Notes: a model not told the origin generated them from the sequence alone. A stretch of DNA of 64,000 bases from Cyanophora paradoxa (GCA_004431415.1 QPMI01000101.1:1-64000), one strand, 5' to 3'. Shown: positions 42,876 through 55,288, numbered from the stretch's first letter. Program-made: numbers and translations.

Positions 42876-45800
42876 TTACTTGAGGAAGCGTCGGGTGTTG
42901 ACGACGACGTCCTCGACCTTGTCCTTGTCGAGGTCGATGAAGGTCAGCTCGCCGTCCTCGACGACCTCCGCCATCACCGGCTCGTTCTGCGGAGGAGCAT
43001 TGACATTAATGTGGTCCTCAGGGAGGAACGTCAGCGACAGCCGAATCGATGCAAGCGTCGCACGTCGAGGGACTCGGGGTCCTCTTTCCACTTCAGGAAC
43101 TTCTTTGCAAGCTCATCCGCCAGGCCTGCGCGTCGAAGGCCAAAGTAAATTGAAGGCGCGACGGTGCCGGTCGGACGATGTCGATGTCCTGATCATGAAT
43201 TCAATAAAAGACTCGCCTCCGGTGCCTTCAATAATGAGGAGAGGGATCTGCCTCGTAATTATAATTTATAGGGCGTGAGGCTGGACCGGAAATGCGAAGC
43301 GGAAAGTGCGGTGGGACCGCTCGAGACGAAGCGATCGCACCTTCTTTCGGGCGCAGAGGACGAGCTCTTCGAGGTGGTGCGGGCGCCCGCCGATGAGCAG
43401 GACGCACGTCGGGATCTCAGCGTCGCCCCCGGCATCGTCCCCCGCCGCGCTCTCGTCGTCGGCGTCCACTGCGCCGCCGACTCCCATCTCCGCGCCCTTC
43501 TCGCCGTACGCGTTGGTGGCGGGGGCCTGCAGCGCCGCGGCGATGCGGGCGCCCTGTCCTGCCGTCTTGCGCGACACCATCCTCCAGAGCCGGCTCCAGA
43601 AGCTGACAACCGCTGCTTGCACGTGCACGTGCATGCACGTAAGCAGATTGAAGCGAATGCAAAGCAGCCAAGACGGATGGTCAGGGGCTCTCGCGCACGG
43701 GCGGAGCTGCGCTTTTTCTTGGTGGTGGGCGCGCTGTTCCGCTCGAACTCGGCGAGGAGGTCGACGCCGAGCGACTGCAGGTGCGCCTGCATCGCCTCGT
43801 GGAGGCCCTCGACCATTGCCATCTTCGCCTGCTTCTGCTCGCGCCGCGCGTCAGCAGGCCAGGAACGACCGCAAATTAAAGCATATTCCACAATCGATAT
43901 CTAGATATTGATATCACAACTCCGACGTGGAATGCTCAATGCATATGGGACCGTCGGAGGAAGCGGCGCACGCTGCGCTCGTCTTCGAGGGTGTCGCTCT
44001 TGATCCAGACGCCGACGGTCGTGTTCGGCTCCAGGGGTTCCGGCGCGTTCGGCGGCAGCTCGTCCTCCTCGTCGATCACCTTCGGGAACGTGATTCCCGG
44101 CGCCCTGTAGTCGACGCTAAAATTCAGCAAAGCAAATCGACATCAAAGCTCAACGAGGACGGGTCGCACAGCAGGCTCTGTCTGTCGACCCACGTGTCCT
44201 TCCGAGATTCATTCCATGCGTTGAATCCGAACTGCGAGCGATCGCAATTCGCGAGGGACACGGCGGGTTTAGGAAGGGAGGTCGCGTACCAAGAAAGCCC
44301 TGTTTGCAGCAGCAACAACATATCAAAGCAATTCTGTCAGAAGAAACCACGCGGCAAATGGCCACATGGGTCTGTCAATATGATGCTTCGGCGGACCTGC
44401 GCTTTGCCTTCGATTCGCGGTCCTTGTACTCTTGCTGAGGATCCGAAGACAGAGAAAGATGGCACGTTCAGCCAACGAGTGGAGGAAGATAACAGGATCG
44501 GTGGCGATGGCGGGCGCATCGCACCGACTGGACGCAGCTGCCGAGGACGGACCCGACGAAGGTCGATGTGTTCTGGTGCACCACCACGGCCGCCTTCTCG
44601 GCCTGCATGCGGTCTGACGCTTAGAACGGACGCTTGGAGGGGCGGGCCGGCGCGGGCGCGCACGGCGACGCGCATGACGCCGCGCGAGACGAGCTGCTTC
44701 ACCTTCCGCTTCCGCTCCTCCAGCGCCCCCTGACGCTTCTTCTCCTTCTCCTTCTCCGCAGCCGCCGCCGCATCGCCCCCGTCAACTGCGAGGCGCCAGG
44801 AAGTCATTGCGAAGCAACCCAACCGCCGGATTCGATCGTAATTATGTAAACGCGGGCGGAATTCTTACGGTCGCCGTTGGCTTCGGCCTGGACGCCGGAC
44901 CCGGCGCCGTTCGCCTCGCCTTCGCCGGAGGGGGAGGCGCGGAAGGACTTGCGCGGGGCGCGCATCGACCTGTTTCCCGCGCTGTCCTCCGCGGCCGCGT
45001 GCACCGGCGCCGCGCGCTTCAGGCCTAGGGGCTTCCCCTCGTATTCCGCCTTCAGGATTGGGTAGTCCTCGAGCTGACCGCGAGGAGAGCTCAGCGCGAC
45101 AGCGTCGGTGCAGCATCGACGGAGTCTCGAACGGGAAAGACGCGAGGATAACTCAGCGCGAGGATCATTGCTAGTCGATCGCGAGGATATCACAGCGCGA
45201 TATCGATATCATTGTCTGAAGGTCGATTTTGATGATTGCTTAATCTTAATCCTAAAAAGCGATAGTGAATGCACGACGCACAACGACTATGACGCTGCGG
45301 CGGAGTGCAAAGGGCTTTCCCTGCTGCAGTGCGTCGCGGTTGACCTGCCCCGCGCGCGCGATTAAATCAGTCTGACGGTCACCATTGAAAGAAATTTCAC
45401 AAACTCCCTACTAGGCTATACGACTTCGAACTCGAACATATTCAATTCGAAGCTTAAAGAAATTAGGCGTCTGGTAAAGATCTAGAGCGAGGCCGGTTGC
45501 GCGCGTCCGACGGTCATGATTGCCTCGAGCTCTGACCTGCTTCTCGACTGCGTCGCGGGCCACGTCCGACGCGTGGTCGCACGTCGTCTGCGCGAACACA
45601 GATCAATTCTCATTCTCCAAAAACTTAAAGATCAATCAGAGCAAGCGCGAAGCCAGATCTAGAAGCTTGAGAAGCATCATATATGCGTGGCATGAATCAA
45701 GAAATTAAAACGGATTGAAGAGTTTAAGCAGTGCACGTGTGTATAGCGAAGTAACCCAATGAAAAGTCGCTCACAATGTAGAAGTAACCCTGGTTTTGTG

Positions 45801-48373
45801 TGGATGGGAAGTATAGCTGTGGAAGGAAAGGATCTGGATTAGGGGAGAGATTCGGGAGTTCGCTCGGCGCCGGCGCGCGCGCGCGTGCGCGCCTCGAGGT
45901 CGCCGGTGTGTGCGCCGAACTCGGACTGCGGGCTCGCCCCGAACTCGTTCACCGCCACGACCGTGTAGCGGTACGTCTCTGCCCTCCGGCGTGAGCCAAC
46001 TCGCGCGTATCGGAGATCGAGAGCCACGCGATGCCATGATGATGCCTCGCTCGAGCTCGCGCGCGTCCGCGCACCTCCAGGAAGGACGGACGACACGGTC
46101 AAGTCCTCGAGCTCCGTCTGTCCATGGCCAAGGGCCCCGGCGTCGCGCGCGCTGCAGGCCGGCATTCGGAGCGGGGCGCGCACCGGAAGCACGGGGCGCG
46201 GCTCGTTCGCGTTGATGTCGAGGGGGAAGGGGAGGACGTAGTTCCGCCCCGACGCCTCCTTCTTCGCGCTGATCTTGTACCGCCCGTCCTGCGAGTTTCG
46301 AAATGAAGCGGCGCGCAAACGGAAGAATGACAGGCAAATGCAGTGATCATGACGTGCCTGCGCGATTTCCCTCACGTACAGCGTCCGAATGCCTGTGCCG
46401 GCGTCGCCGCCGTCCGCTTGAGAGAGGGATGCAGGGGCGGCCACCCCCCCACCGAGCGGGGGCAAGCCGAGGTTGGACTTGACGGCGGCAGCGCTCGATC
46501 CAGCCGGACCGGGGAGGGAGGCCGCCGACTTCGCTGCCTCCGCCGGCGGGTGCAGATACAGTGTGATGGAGTAACTGTACCCGGATGAATAATATGTGAG
46601 AAGCTTAAGCGTGCGCGTGCGGGTCGCCGCGCACCCGATGAATGAGGATGGATCGTCCGGAGACGACTCTAGCGAAATCTCGCCAATCTGCTCATTCATC
46701 AGTTCGACCTTCGACCTCTAGCTCATATGGGCGATTCGATTCGATTTATGTAATTAGCGCGCCTTGACCATGTCGGTGATGGACGCCTGGTCGCGGCTGC
46801 GAAGGACGATGTACTTGGAGATGGTGGAGCCGCCCGTGGACCGCGGCTCCTCCCAGTCCTGAGCGAGAGAGAGCGCGAGATCGAGGTCAGCTTTCGCTTG
46901 CTGTCGGCTCGCTCTGTTCGCAGGGGCGAGCCGCATGCGCAGCTGCACATGCCGCCGGCGCTCATCATGATCACCCGTGCACGTGGCGGCCCTCGCAGGC
47001 GGCAGCGCCTAGGGGCCTTGGAAAAAGCAGATTGGATTTTGCAACTTCGAGGCCGGGCGCGAACCACGTGAACGTAGACGTTCGAGGGCTGGAAGTCGCC
47101 GAAGTCGCCCCCGCGCGCGAGGTTCGCGTTGGGCGTGACGGGCGTGCCTGCGCATTCATGAGCCCCCCGGCCGGCCGCGGTAGCTGCCGGTCAGCTACGC
47201 TTGCACGTAGACCAAGCACGGAGATTAATGAAATTGAAGGTGGGAAAAAGCGCACAGTTGCACGAGGGCGGGGCGGTGGGCGGCCCGCTCCCAGTCCAGA
47301 ATGTTTGCGTCGGGCTGATCATTGCCATGAATTAGAATTAAAAAGATGGCGTTTAGCATATTGCGAGTCGATGATCATGATTCTTTAAAGCAATGAACTG
47401 AAAGCTGTGCAACAGATTTTGAATTCGACGATGAAATACGCACCTGTATTCAACTAGGCCCTTGCCGCTCTCGGCTGCAGATTAAAATCTTGGTCAGCAC
47501 ACAGCATGGGAACCCGCAGATTTGTTTGGACGCGGGAAGGAAAATCAAATGCTACCCCTGAGTCTGATAAGGAACTGCGATTGTAAAACTTCAGTTGACG
47601 ATTTCGATCATCGAATATCTGGAAAGATAACAGAGAAGAGTGCTTGCCTGCTTCCCCGGGGGCAGGCCGTACATCGTGTGGCGCGTCCCGTGCCCGACCG
47701 GCACCTCCCGCCACTTCTCCCCTGCAAGTTGGTCCGCTCGCGCGGCGTCGGATCGCAGCGGAGCGCCGGGACGCACCGCCGTCGATATCTTGCCACTCGA
47801 GAGCGTACTCCGTGTCGGGCCCGTGCCGAAAGTGCCTGCGAGTACGGGCCATTCAGAAGGAGATCCCGCCCACTGATCGTGATTCACAAAGCGATCCGGG
47901 GGATCCGAGTGAAGTTAAATAATAAAGCTCGCAGAGAAAATCGAATCCTTCAAGGTGCGATCTTTTGAGCTATTCTCCAAGGCTCTTAATGCGGAAGCTC
48001 TGATGGAGCTTGGAACGTTGACGCCAGAACGCAAGCATCGCACGGACCGCTCCCAGGTGACGGAGGCGGTGGAGGCGACGACGGAGACGGAGGGCGGCGT
48101 CAGGGAGGCCTTCACGAAGAACTCGGAGTGCGTCACGTCCTCCACCCGCCCCGACGCGTACACGCCCTGCAGCCGGAACTTCACCAGCCGCCCCGCCTGC
48201 GAGCGCAGCAGATCGATGTCCAGATCAGTTTGGTTTCAAGTTCGAGCCGGCCGCGGTGAGGGTCCGGGCGGCCGCGCCTGGAGGCCCTGGACGCGCCGGG
48301 TGAAGTGCTGCGCCGCGCCGGCCTCCTTCCGCCGCGTGTCGAAGTCCTCCGCCGTCGCTGCCCGTGCCGCCAT
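42876..48373 (-). CDS. Fibronectin type III repeat protein
   Basis: Large multi-exon gene. ATG at 48373: MAARAATAEDFDTRRKEAG, joined by a GC-AG intron (48197-48277) to AGRLVKFRLQGVYASGRVED. FN3-type strands follow: EYALEWQDI, KWREVPVGHGTRHTMYGLPP, DWEEPRSTGGSTISKYIVLR, LKLLTYYSSGYSYSITLYLH, DGRYKISAKKEASG and TYRYTVVAVNEFGASPQSEF (about 45.98-45.92 kb); W..P...GG..I..Y and Y.V.A.N..G are the domain hallmarks. Further exons lack a named family: LEDYPILKAEYEGKPLGL, a Lys/Glu coiled stretch (EKEKEKKRQGALEERKRKVK), QAEKAAVVVHQNTSTFVGSV, FSVDYRAPGITFPKVIDEED, MVEGLHEAMQAHLQSLGVDL, IPTCVLLIGGRPHHLEELVL, DELAKKFLKWKEDPESL and VVEDGELTFIDLDKDKVEDV, with the stop at 42876. The part below 45.6 kb could be a second gene. 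A cytoskeletal or flagellar role is possible but unproven. Confidence 0.6.
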
Positions 48374-48727
48374 CGCGAGTCACTTCGCGTCACAGGAATG
48401 GCTGGGGTAGGATATGTGTAGGGCAGAGGAAGGGGTGGTGGGTGGGTGGTTGCAATTGGGGCAAGGGAGGGGGGCGATCGCGAGGGGGGCGGGGGCGGGG
48501 GGGGGGGGAGGGGAGGGGAGGGGAGGATATATATGCAGTGCAAGGGCCATCGCGCCAAGCGGGGCAAAGTTAAAATTGATAGGACCTGGGGGAGGGAGAG
48601 GGGGCCGCGGGGAGCTCAATCGCGAAGGAGAATACGTAATCAGGGTGGCCGAAAAACATAAGGGGCGCTCAGGGAGGCCATGGCATGCGCATTGAAAGGG
48701 GATAAATTTTAAAGGGCGGCTGGGTGG
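48374..48727. other. G-rich spacer / promoter of the FN3 gene
   Basis: Contains (GGGGA)n and G tracts at 48440-48530 followed by ATATATATG. Open frames are Gly-rich artefacts. Probably the upstream region of the FN3 gene and the 3' flank of the next minus-strand gene. Confidence 0.45.
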
Positions 48728-49668
48728 TCAAGAGCCGACGGGGAGCTCGCCTGGCGTCCAGGGGACCCGGGGGTCGCCCGAGCCGTTGTGGAGCAGGACG
48801 AAGCACCTGTTGCGGTGCGCGTATGGTTGCAGCGCCTCAGACGAGAGCGGGAGCTCGAGGGGCGGTCTACAAGAGGAGGGGGGGAGCTGGCGGGGCCGGG
48901 GGGGGCGGGGCCCGGGGCGCACCGCAGCTCGTCGGCGTCCTCGGGGGGCGCCGGCTCGCCCCGCCCCAGGCGGGCGCGCAGGCGCGCCAGCTGCAGCCCG
49001 CCCTCGTGCTTCCACGTCACAAGCACCTGCGCGGGGGCCCACCGAGTCAGCGCGCTGCAGCGCTAGCGCTAGCGGGCACTCTTTAATTTGCATTACGAGC
49101 GCTCGGGCAGCTGCGCATGCAGAGCAAAACGCGCCATGTGCCCGGAGGATGTGTCGATCTCCTTGAAGGATAGCTGGGGGCGTGCCTTGGGCTGCGCCTG
49201 CCGGCGCCATGGCCAGCAAAGCCCAACGGTTAGCTGTGCCGCTCGGGCGGGGAGCTCAAGGCGCGCGCGTGCAGCGGCAGTTGGCGTCGGCCGCGGCGTG
49301 CGAGCGTGCACCTGTTGCGACACGCTTTCCCTGCGCGAGCCGGAAACCAGCACGGGGGCGGGGCCCTGCGCGCCGCCGCCCGCCACGCCATCGATATCGG
49401 AAAGCATGCCCGCTGCAGCTGCTGTTGGCGCCGCCGGCGGCGCCAGCGCCTCCGCGCCGGCAATTGCGACTACGGCTGGAGCCGAGTGCGCGGCCGCGGC
49501 GAAGGTTTGCTGCTGCGCGGTCACATCGTGGGCGAGCTCGTTGACGTGTTCCGCGAGAGTCCTCGCCGTCGGGTCGCCTATCGGCGGGAGATGCACGGCG
49601 CGGCCGCTCGCCATCGCCATCCCTAGGCCGCCCGACTCCTGCTGAGGGCGCGGCTGCCACTGCCGCAT
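48728..49668 (-). CDS. Hypothetical protein
   Basis: Function unknown. ATG at 49668 opens MRQWQPRPQQESGGLGMAMA, then TARTLAEHVNELAHDVTAQQ and an Ala-rich stretch; after introns QLSFKEIDTSSGHMARF (about 49.17-49.12 kb), VLVTWKHEGGLQLARLRARL (49.02-48.96 kb) and LPLSSEALQPYAHRNRCFVL with LHNGSGDPRVPWTPGELPVG, TGA at 48728-48730. Four exons with acceptors ending GCAG are plausible. It lies 355 bp upstream of the FN3 gene in the same orientation. The short V.VTW.HEGG strand might be an edge of a beta-sandwich, but no domain can be named. Confidence 0.5.
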
Positions 49669-50741
49669 CGCGAGCCCCGGCCCGCGGCCGAAGTAAATCG
49701 TGACTCTTGCTCGGAGTTGCTCTAGCTATACCTAGCCCTAGGCCTGACGCGCGCACGTGCTCGCGGCGCCGGCGCCGGCGCCGGCGCGGCGAATTCGAAG
49801 GCTGCGAAGCCCGCGAAGCTGATCACAATTCTATCGGCCGATGAGTCCAGCCCCGCGAATGCCTGCGCATGCCGCGCGCAATGCCGCCTTAAGCTTCAAA
49901 CTTCGCGCGCGCGAAGCGCAGGCCCGAGGACCGACGGCGCCCGACGCTCCTCATGATCAGCGGCGCAGGCCGCTGAGGCTGCCGCAGAAGGCCCGCAGAC
50001 TGGGCCGCAGTACGCTACTGTACGCATGTTGCGCATGCGCTGCCTCTCGCCGCGGCGCGCGCGGGCCGCCGCGGCGCAGCCAGGCGGCCCAGGCCCGGGC
50101 CGCCCGGCCCGCAAAGGCCCGGCGCCCCCGCATGCGCAGTGCGCACTGCGCAGGGCGCTCCGCAAGAGACTGCCAAGAGTCCGCATGTGCTCTCCGTGCA
50201 GTACCGGGGGCCTTTTTTTTCTGTCCGGTACCGAGTATATATACCGTAGTACATGTGCCAGCCAGTGATGTTAACCTTACCAGTAATATTCTGTAATATA
50301 CATTATAATAATGCATTATAATAATATTATTGTAATAGTGCCACTTTCCGGGGTTTCCGGTAAGGTGTATTACAGGTTGGAAAGACCCCCTTATTTCACG
50401 AGCAGCAGCGCTCTGCGACGTACCTACACGTTATTTAACAACATATAAGCTATATTTGACAGTTCTGATGACCAGGAAGCTCTTTAACAGCCCCGTTTGA
50501 CCTTGCCTGATGGCCGGGGTACCCCTGTTGCGTGCCTCAAAAGGCCTCTTAAACCATGTTAGCAATAAGCGTAAAGTCACATCTTGCATGTTTCACGTGA
50601 TAAGAGAGTGTTTCGGACAGATTAGCATCAAGAATAAGCAGCGCAGGGCTGCGGGAATGGGGTTTCTATGAGGTATTACAGGTAATATAGTATAATATTA
50701 GTAAGGTTTATTATAATACCATTAAACATTATCGGTATAGT
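49669..50741. other. Intergenic, becoming AT-rich
   Basis: GC-rich up to about 50150, then clearly AT-richer with repeated (G/A)TAATATTAT and CATTATAATAATGCATTATA words (50276-50345 and 50680-50735). No gene recognised. GCGCCGGCGCCGGCGCCGGC near 49769 is a short GC repeat. ORFs on both strands at 49841-50316 are low-complexity Arg/Ala frames. Confidence 0.5.
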
Positions 50742-50901
50742 ACAAGGCGCAGTGGTACAAGGTCGTGCTACGACCTCCCGGATTTCCGGGTTCGGTTCCT
50801 GCTGTTTCCGCTTCGTTGTACTTCGAATCCCCGTGATTCCTGATACCGTGACTTGTATCCTCGTTGTGTACTACGAGTGGGTACGCCCGCCGTAAAAAAA
50901 A
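50742..50901 (+). mobile_element. tRNA-derived SINE-like element with target-site duplication
   Basis: About 160 bp. The 5' part carries a box A-like AGGCGCAGTGG (50745-50755) and a box B GGTTCGGTTCC (50789-50799) at tRNA-like spacing. Between them AGGTC-GTGCTAC-GACCT forms a perfect five-pair anticodon-type stem with a seven-base loop containing U33 and GCT. The body ends in A9 (50894-50902). ATTATCGGTATAGT (50728-50741) precedes it, and ATTATCGGTAATAGT (50902-50916) follows. This is the hallmark arrangement of an LINE-mobilised SINE. The T stem is degenerate, so it is not a functional tRNA gene. Confidence 0.75.
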
Positions 50902-51120
50902 ATTATCGGTAATAGTGCATTTTTGGGATTAATTAGTAATAACATCACTGGTGCCAGCTCGAGGCCAGCCCCAGTCAGCCGTTACTAACCGACAATGCCA
51001 GCGACTGTGGGGCCCGCCGAGTTCTTGCAAGTTGCGAAGATTTGGACCCCCAACTTGGCAAAGAACTCGTAGCGCTAGCCTACCGTGTAATACTTAATTA
51101 CCGCGCTGACGTAACTACTG

Positions 51121-51290
51121 CGGTTTGACGGACGAAAGTTGGACGAAAGTTGAGGTTTGACGGACGAAAGTTGGACGAAAGTTGAGGTTTGACGGACGAA
51201 AGTTGGACGAAAGTTGAGGTTTGACGGACGAAAGTTGGACGAAAGTTGAGGTTTGACGGACGAAAGTTGGACGAAAGTTGAGGTTTGACG
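51121..51290 (+). repeat. 32-bp minisatellite, about 5.3 copies
   Basis: Near-perfect tandem copies of a 32-bp unit beginning GGTTTGACGGACGAAAGTTG and ending GACGAAAGTTGA. Each unit contains two GGACGAAAGTTG words, so it has an internal half-repeat. The run ends at (CG)n near 51290. There are no spacers of unique sequence, so it is not CRISPR-like. Confidence 0.92.
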
Positions 51291-51843
51291 CGCGCGCGCG
51301 CGATGAGTTTTAAGCTTGATCATGAGCGGCGCTCGCGGTCGCGATCGAGCGCCGACGTCGCGCGCGCAGGGTCCTGCGCGCCCCTTCGCCGGGGTTTCGC
51401 ATGGATCTACACGCGCCCCGCTCTGGCAGGCCACCCAACCCCTCTGCAGCTGTGCGCTCTTCAGCGAGCAGCACTCACATTGGGCACCAGTGCGCTCCGG
51501 ATCCCTTTCGTTTAAAAATTTGATTTGATTTAATTTCGCGCGCACGGCGTCGCGCAGGCGATCCGCACGGATTGCGATGGCCCCAGCACCCCAGCTTCGA
51601 TCCGACGCGGCGCGATGCGGCTCCACCTTACGCACCTTCGGGAGCGGGGGAGGCCCCCCGGTACCAGTCTCCCGGTCCGGGGCCCGTGGGGGTTCCGGAT
51701 CCGGCCCCCTCGGGCAGCATTCCTCCTCCTTAGCGGCCAGTCCGTGGCGGGAACGGGCAAGCCTCCGGGCACGGCCCGCACCTCTGATATCGATCTTCTG
51801 ATCTTAAGCCCGTAGGGTAAGTAGACCTAGGTTTCGATCTCGA
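51291..51843. other. Intergenic, no gene seen
   Basis: GC-rich up to 51510, then mixed. Frames of 66-83 codons on both strands (51285-51815) are Arg/Ser/Pro-rich without a protein-like pattern. Confidence 0.45.
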
Positions 51844-51979
51844 GCTTCGGCATTCGATTTCGATTTTCGACGTCGCTTGCCTATCTGACTGAGCCCTTAC
51901 GATTCGACCGGCGGCCCACTGCTAGCCAAACAGCTACTAGTACTAGGGCTAGTCCAGATGTCGTTGGTCGTGTCTGAAA
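51844..51979 (-). mobile_element. Short dispersed element, copy 2
   Basis: Reverse-complement copy of 14873-15002, 136 bp, about 37 kb away; the 6-bp length difference is in the CTAGTACTAG segment. In this copy the left and right flanks do not show an evident target-site duplication, so it may be older or the end may have been rearranged. Confidence 0.75.
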
Positions 51980-52830
51980 TGCAGTACCGGGCCGGGCTAG
52001 CGCTCGACGCCTCCAGGCAGCGCCGAGCCCGCCCGCCTCCGCCATTCCCGCCAGGAAGCGCCCGAAGGCGGCGCCTAGACCTCTTACAAGCTGGGGATCT
52101 GTTCTATACGTTCGATAGAGCTTTGAACGCTTTGCTCAAGGTGCAAGCCGCGCCTAGCGCGTTTTGCTGGCTGGGCTGTGGTTTAGCGCCAAAGTGCGGT
52201 GATCCGCCAAACCGGCTTGGACTTCAAGTCCTAGGGGGGGCTAAGAACTCGAATGTCAATGCACCTACCCCCCCCACACTTCGCTGTGCTAGCTATAGGC
52301 TAGTACCGGGCCGGGGCCGCCGGGCTCGACGCCGCTTCAATCCACCGGCGTCAAGCTCAAGCTTTGGGGTCACCGGGTACGACCCATTTCGGCCCAACAT
52401 GCTTGCGCCAATCGAATGAAAGGATAAGCAGGGGTACGCATACGCTAAATTGGGGTACAGAGCGATTTGCCGGGTACACGTCGAGCGGGCTGACCGCGCC
52501 TGGCCCGCGGTCACGCGCCCGTTGCGCAGTCGAGACCCTGGACGTTCAGGTGCGCGAGCACGTGGGAGCGGGCCCAATCCCGATGCGTCGCGTGTCCAGT
52601 TTAAAATGCGCGCCAAGCGTCCTTGCCGGCTGCCGCTATGGGGTTCCTCGAGAGTGCGCAACGTGCCGCAGCGCGCTGACATGCGTTCTCGCATAAGCGG
52701 TCGCGCCTTGCGGCCCGACCGCAAGCTGGAGGGCGACGGCATCAACTCATTCGGGCGCGACTCATTCCGTTCATCGTCTCCTCCTTCCGTTCAGACGAAG
52801 CACGCGCTCTCCGCCGCGGAGGCTCCGAAG
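51980..52830. other. Upstream region of the LRR/PWWP gene
   Basis: No recognised domain. AGTACCGGGCCGG with a following GGGCTCGACGCC is partly repeated at 51983-52012 and 52302-52332. The open frame of the downstream gene extends up to about 52450, with a possible earlier ATG at 52606, so part of this may be 5' coding or UTR. Confidence 0.4.
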
Positions 52831-55239
52831 ATGAGCCCTGGCGACGGACAACAGCCCCCTTCGTCATCGCCCGCCGTCCAGCCCGAAGGCGCTGCAGCGC
52901 CCGCTGAGATTCCCGCTTTAGCGGTTTCAGCAGCTGCGCAGACGCCGATCGGGTCAACTGGGCGTCAGGCAGACCCCCCCTCCGAGAAGCCCCTTCCCCT
53001 CACCGCGGCCACACCGTCGGCGCCCGCATCCGCACCTGCGCCCTCTCTCTCGCCGAAGGATCCCTCCGCGCATGCCTCCCTATCTTCCGGTCCGACCGCC
53101 AGTGCTTCTTCGCCGATCGCGGCGGCGGCGACGGCGCCTGCACCGTCGCCGACCCCTTCGGCTTCCGCGGTCGGAGCGGGCAGCCAGAACGCCTTCGCAT
53201 CCTCTCCCCTCCCGTTCCTCTCGGCGCCTGTGCTGCCCGGCGCCCAGCCGATAGTCAAAGCAGAGCCCGGCGCCAGGGCGGATTCGGGCGCCAAGACGCA
53301 GCCGCAGCCCGGAGCGGTCGCCGTGCCTTCGCCCGTCTCCGTGCCCCCGCCCGGCACCGGGGCCGCCTCCGGTGCGGCTGCCAAGTCCCCTGGCGGCTCC
53401 GATGCGGCGGCGCCGAAGCGGAAGCGGGGGCGGCCGGCGGCGGCCGATCGCCCCCCGAAGTCATCGACGCCGAAGAGCGAGGAGGGCAAGGAGGGGAGCG
53501 GGGATGGCAGCGGGGAGGACGACGAGTGGAGCGACCACAGCGGCCGGCGCGCCCCCTCCGCGCTCCCGCACCGCGCCGCGCCCCCCGTCTCACCGCCCCC
53601 GCCCCGCAGCTTCAACTTCCCCAAGGGCGGCGCGTACTGCAACGTCACGGGCTCTTGGAACCGTGCCACTGCCGTCTCGGTGCGGGCCAGGCGCTCGGGC
53701 CCCGCGCTCGATCCTCCCGCCCCGCCCCGCCCCGCCCCGCCCCGCCCCGCCGACGCCCTTCCTCGCGCAGAACGTGCGGAGCTTCTTCGAGAAGCCTCTG
53801 CCGGCCACCGTGCACCTCACGTTCAACGGCGAATCGAAGAACATGGAGTAGGCCGCCCCGCCCCGCCCCGCCCCGGGACCGGGCGCCGCGCGTGCCGCCC
53901 CCGACGCGCGGCGCCGCGCAGACCTTCGGGCGAGGTGGCTGCGCTGTACGCGAAGGCCCTCCCGGCAGCCGGCGCCGCCGTCCGCTGCGTCTCCGTCGAG
54001 AACGCCCAGGCGCGCCCCGTCCTCCCCCGCTGCCCCGACTCTGGCCGCCGGCGGTCGGTCGGGCGAGTCCAACCGCCGGGGCGAGCAGATGCTGAACAAC
54101 GAGGGGCTGGCGGAGGGCCTGGCGGCGCTCCCGCAGCTCTCGACGCTGCGCCTCTGGGGCTGCCACCTCACGGCGGCGCGCCTCGAGGCGGCCCTCTCGC
54201 CGCCGCTGACGACGCTGATCCTGACGAACTGCACGGTGGAGGCGAGCGTGGGCCAGGCCGTCGCCGCCCTCCTCCAGCGCGCCAAGCTCGAGACCCTCTC
54301 CATCGGCGACGTGCGCGCCCCCTTCACGCGCCACCAAATCCCCCAGCCGAGAACCGCCCTCCTACAACTTCACCCTCCCGCCTCCTCTCGCCTCCTCTCA
54401 CGCCCGCTCCGCCGCGTAGCTCACCATCAGCGAGTTCGGGTCGGGGGCCCTCCGCTCCCGCCGCCGCTCGGGCGGCGACGACCGCACCGACTACCGTGCG
54501 GGCGCCGCCCCTCGCGCCCCCCGGGGCGGTGCCGACGGCTCGCGCCGCGCCGCGCAGTGCTGCCGGTGTTCGAACAGGCGCACGTGCTTCGGAACCTCCA
54601 GGTGCGCGGGGGCAGCCAGGCGAAGCGGCCAGAGCGGGGCGATGAATTGGTGTGATGCGGGGAGGGTCGGGGGAGGTGGGGCGACGGGGGCGGGGCCGGG
54701 GCAGGTGCGGCAGGGGGAGGTGACGGGGGCGGCGGGGGCGGAGCTGGTGAAGGCGGTGGAGCGGGCGGACTCGCGGCTCGAGGTCCTCCGCCTCGAGCGC
54801 TCCGTCGAGGCCAGCGCCCCGCCCCCGCCCCGCCCCCGCCCCGCCCCGCCCGAGCCGCCCCGGCCCCGGCCCGCAGGTCGCCAAGGAGGCCCTCGCGCCC
54901 CTCAAGGAGTGCTTCAAGGCGCACCTTCAGGCGCCCGCGCGAGCCGCCCGCTCCCCGCTGTGCGCGGCGGGCTCACCCCGGGGCCGCAGCTGCCCGTGAA
55001 GCGCCTGAAGCTCGCCCTCGTCGCCCAGCAAGTCTTCGACTACCTCCACATGGCCCGCCCCCTCGCTTCCCTTCTCCCCGCCGCCTCCCCTCACTGCCGC
55101 CCCCCCCCCCCCCCCCCCCCCCCCCCGCGCAGGGCGACAGCAGCGACGAGGAGAGCCAGGAGGGGAGCCCCCCGGCAAGAAGCCAGCCCTCGCAGCGGCG
55201 GTGGCGCCGGCCGGGGCGCAAGCGGCGGTGGCGTCGGCA

Positions 55240-55288
<49 letters not shown>

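Noticed and set aside
50742-50820. Functional tRNA-Ser(GCT) gene
   Set aside because: A good anticodon-type stem and A/B boxes are present, but no acceptor stem pairs and the T stem is broken. The A tail and flanking duplication favour a SINE.
51121-51290. CRISPR array
   Set aside because: Repeats are directly tandem without unique spacers, no cas gene is present, and the DNA is eukaryotic nuclear.
52225-52250. tRNA-Leu-like GGACTTCAAGTCC hairpin
   Set aside because: Resembles an anticodon arm with CAA, but there is no A box, B box or acceptor stem around it.
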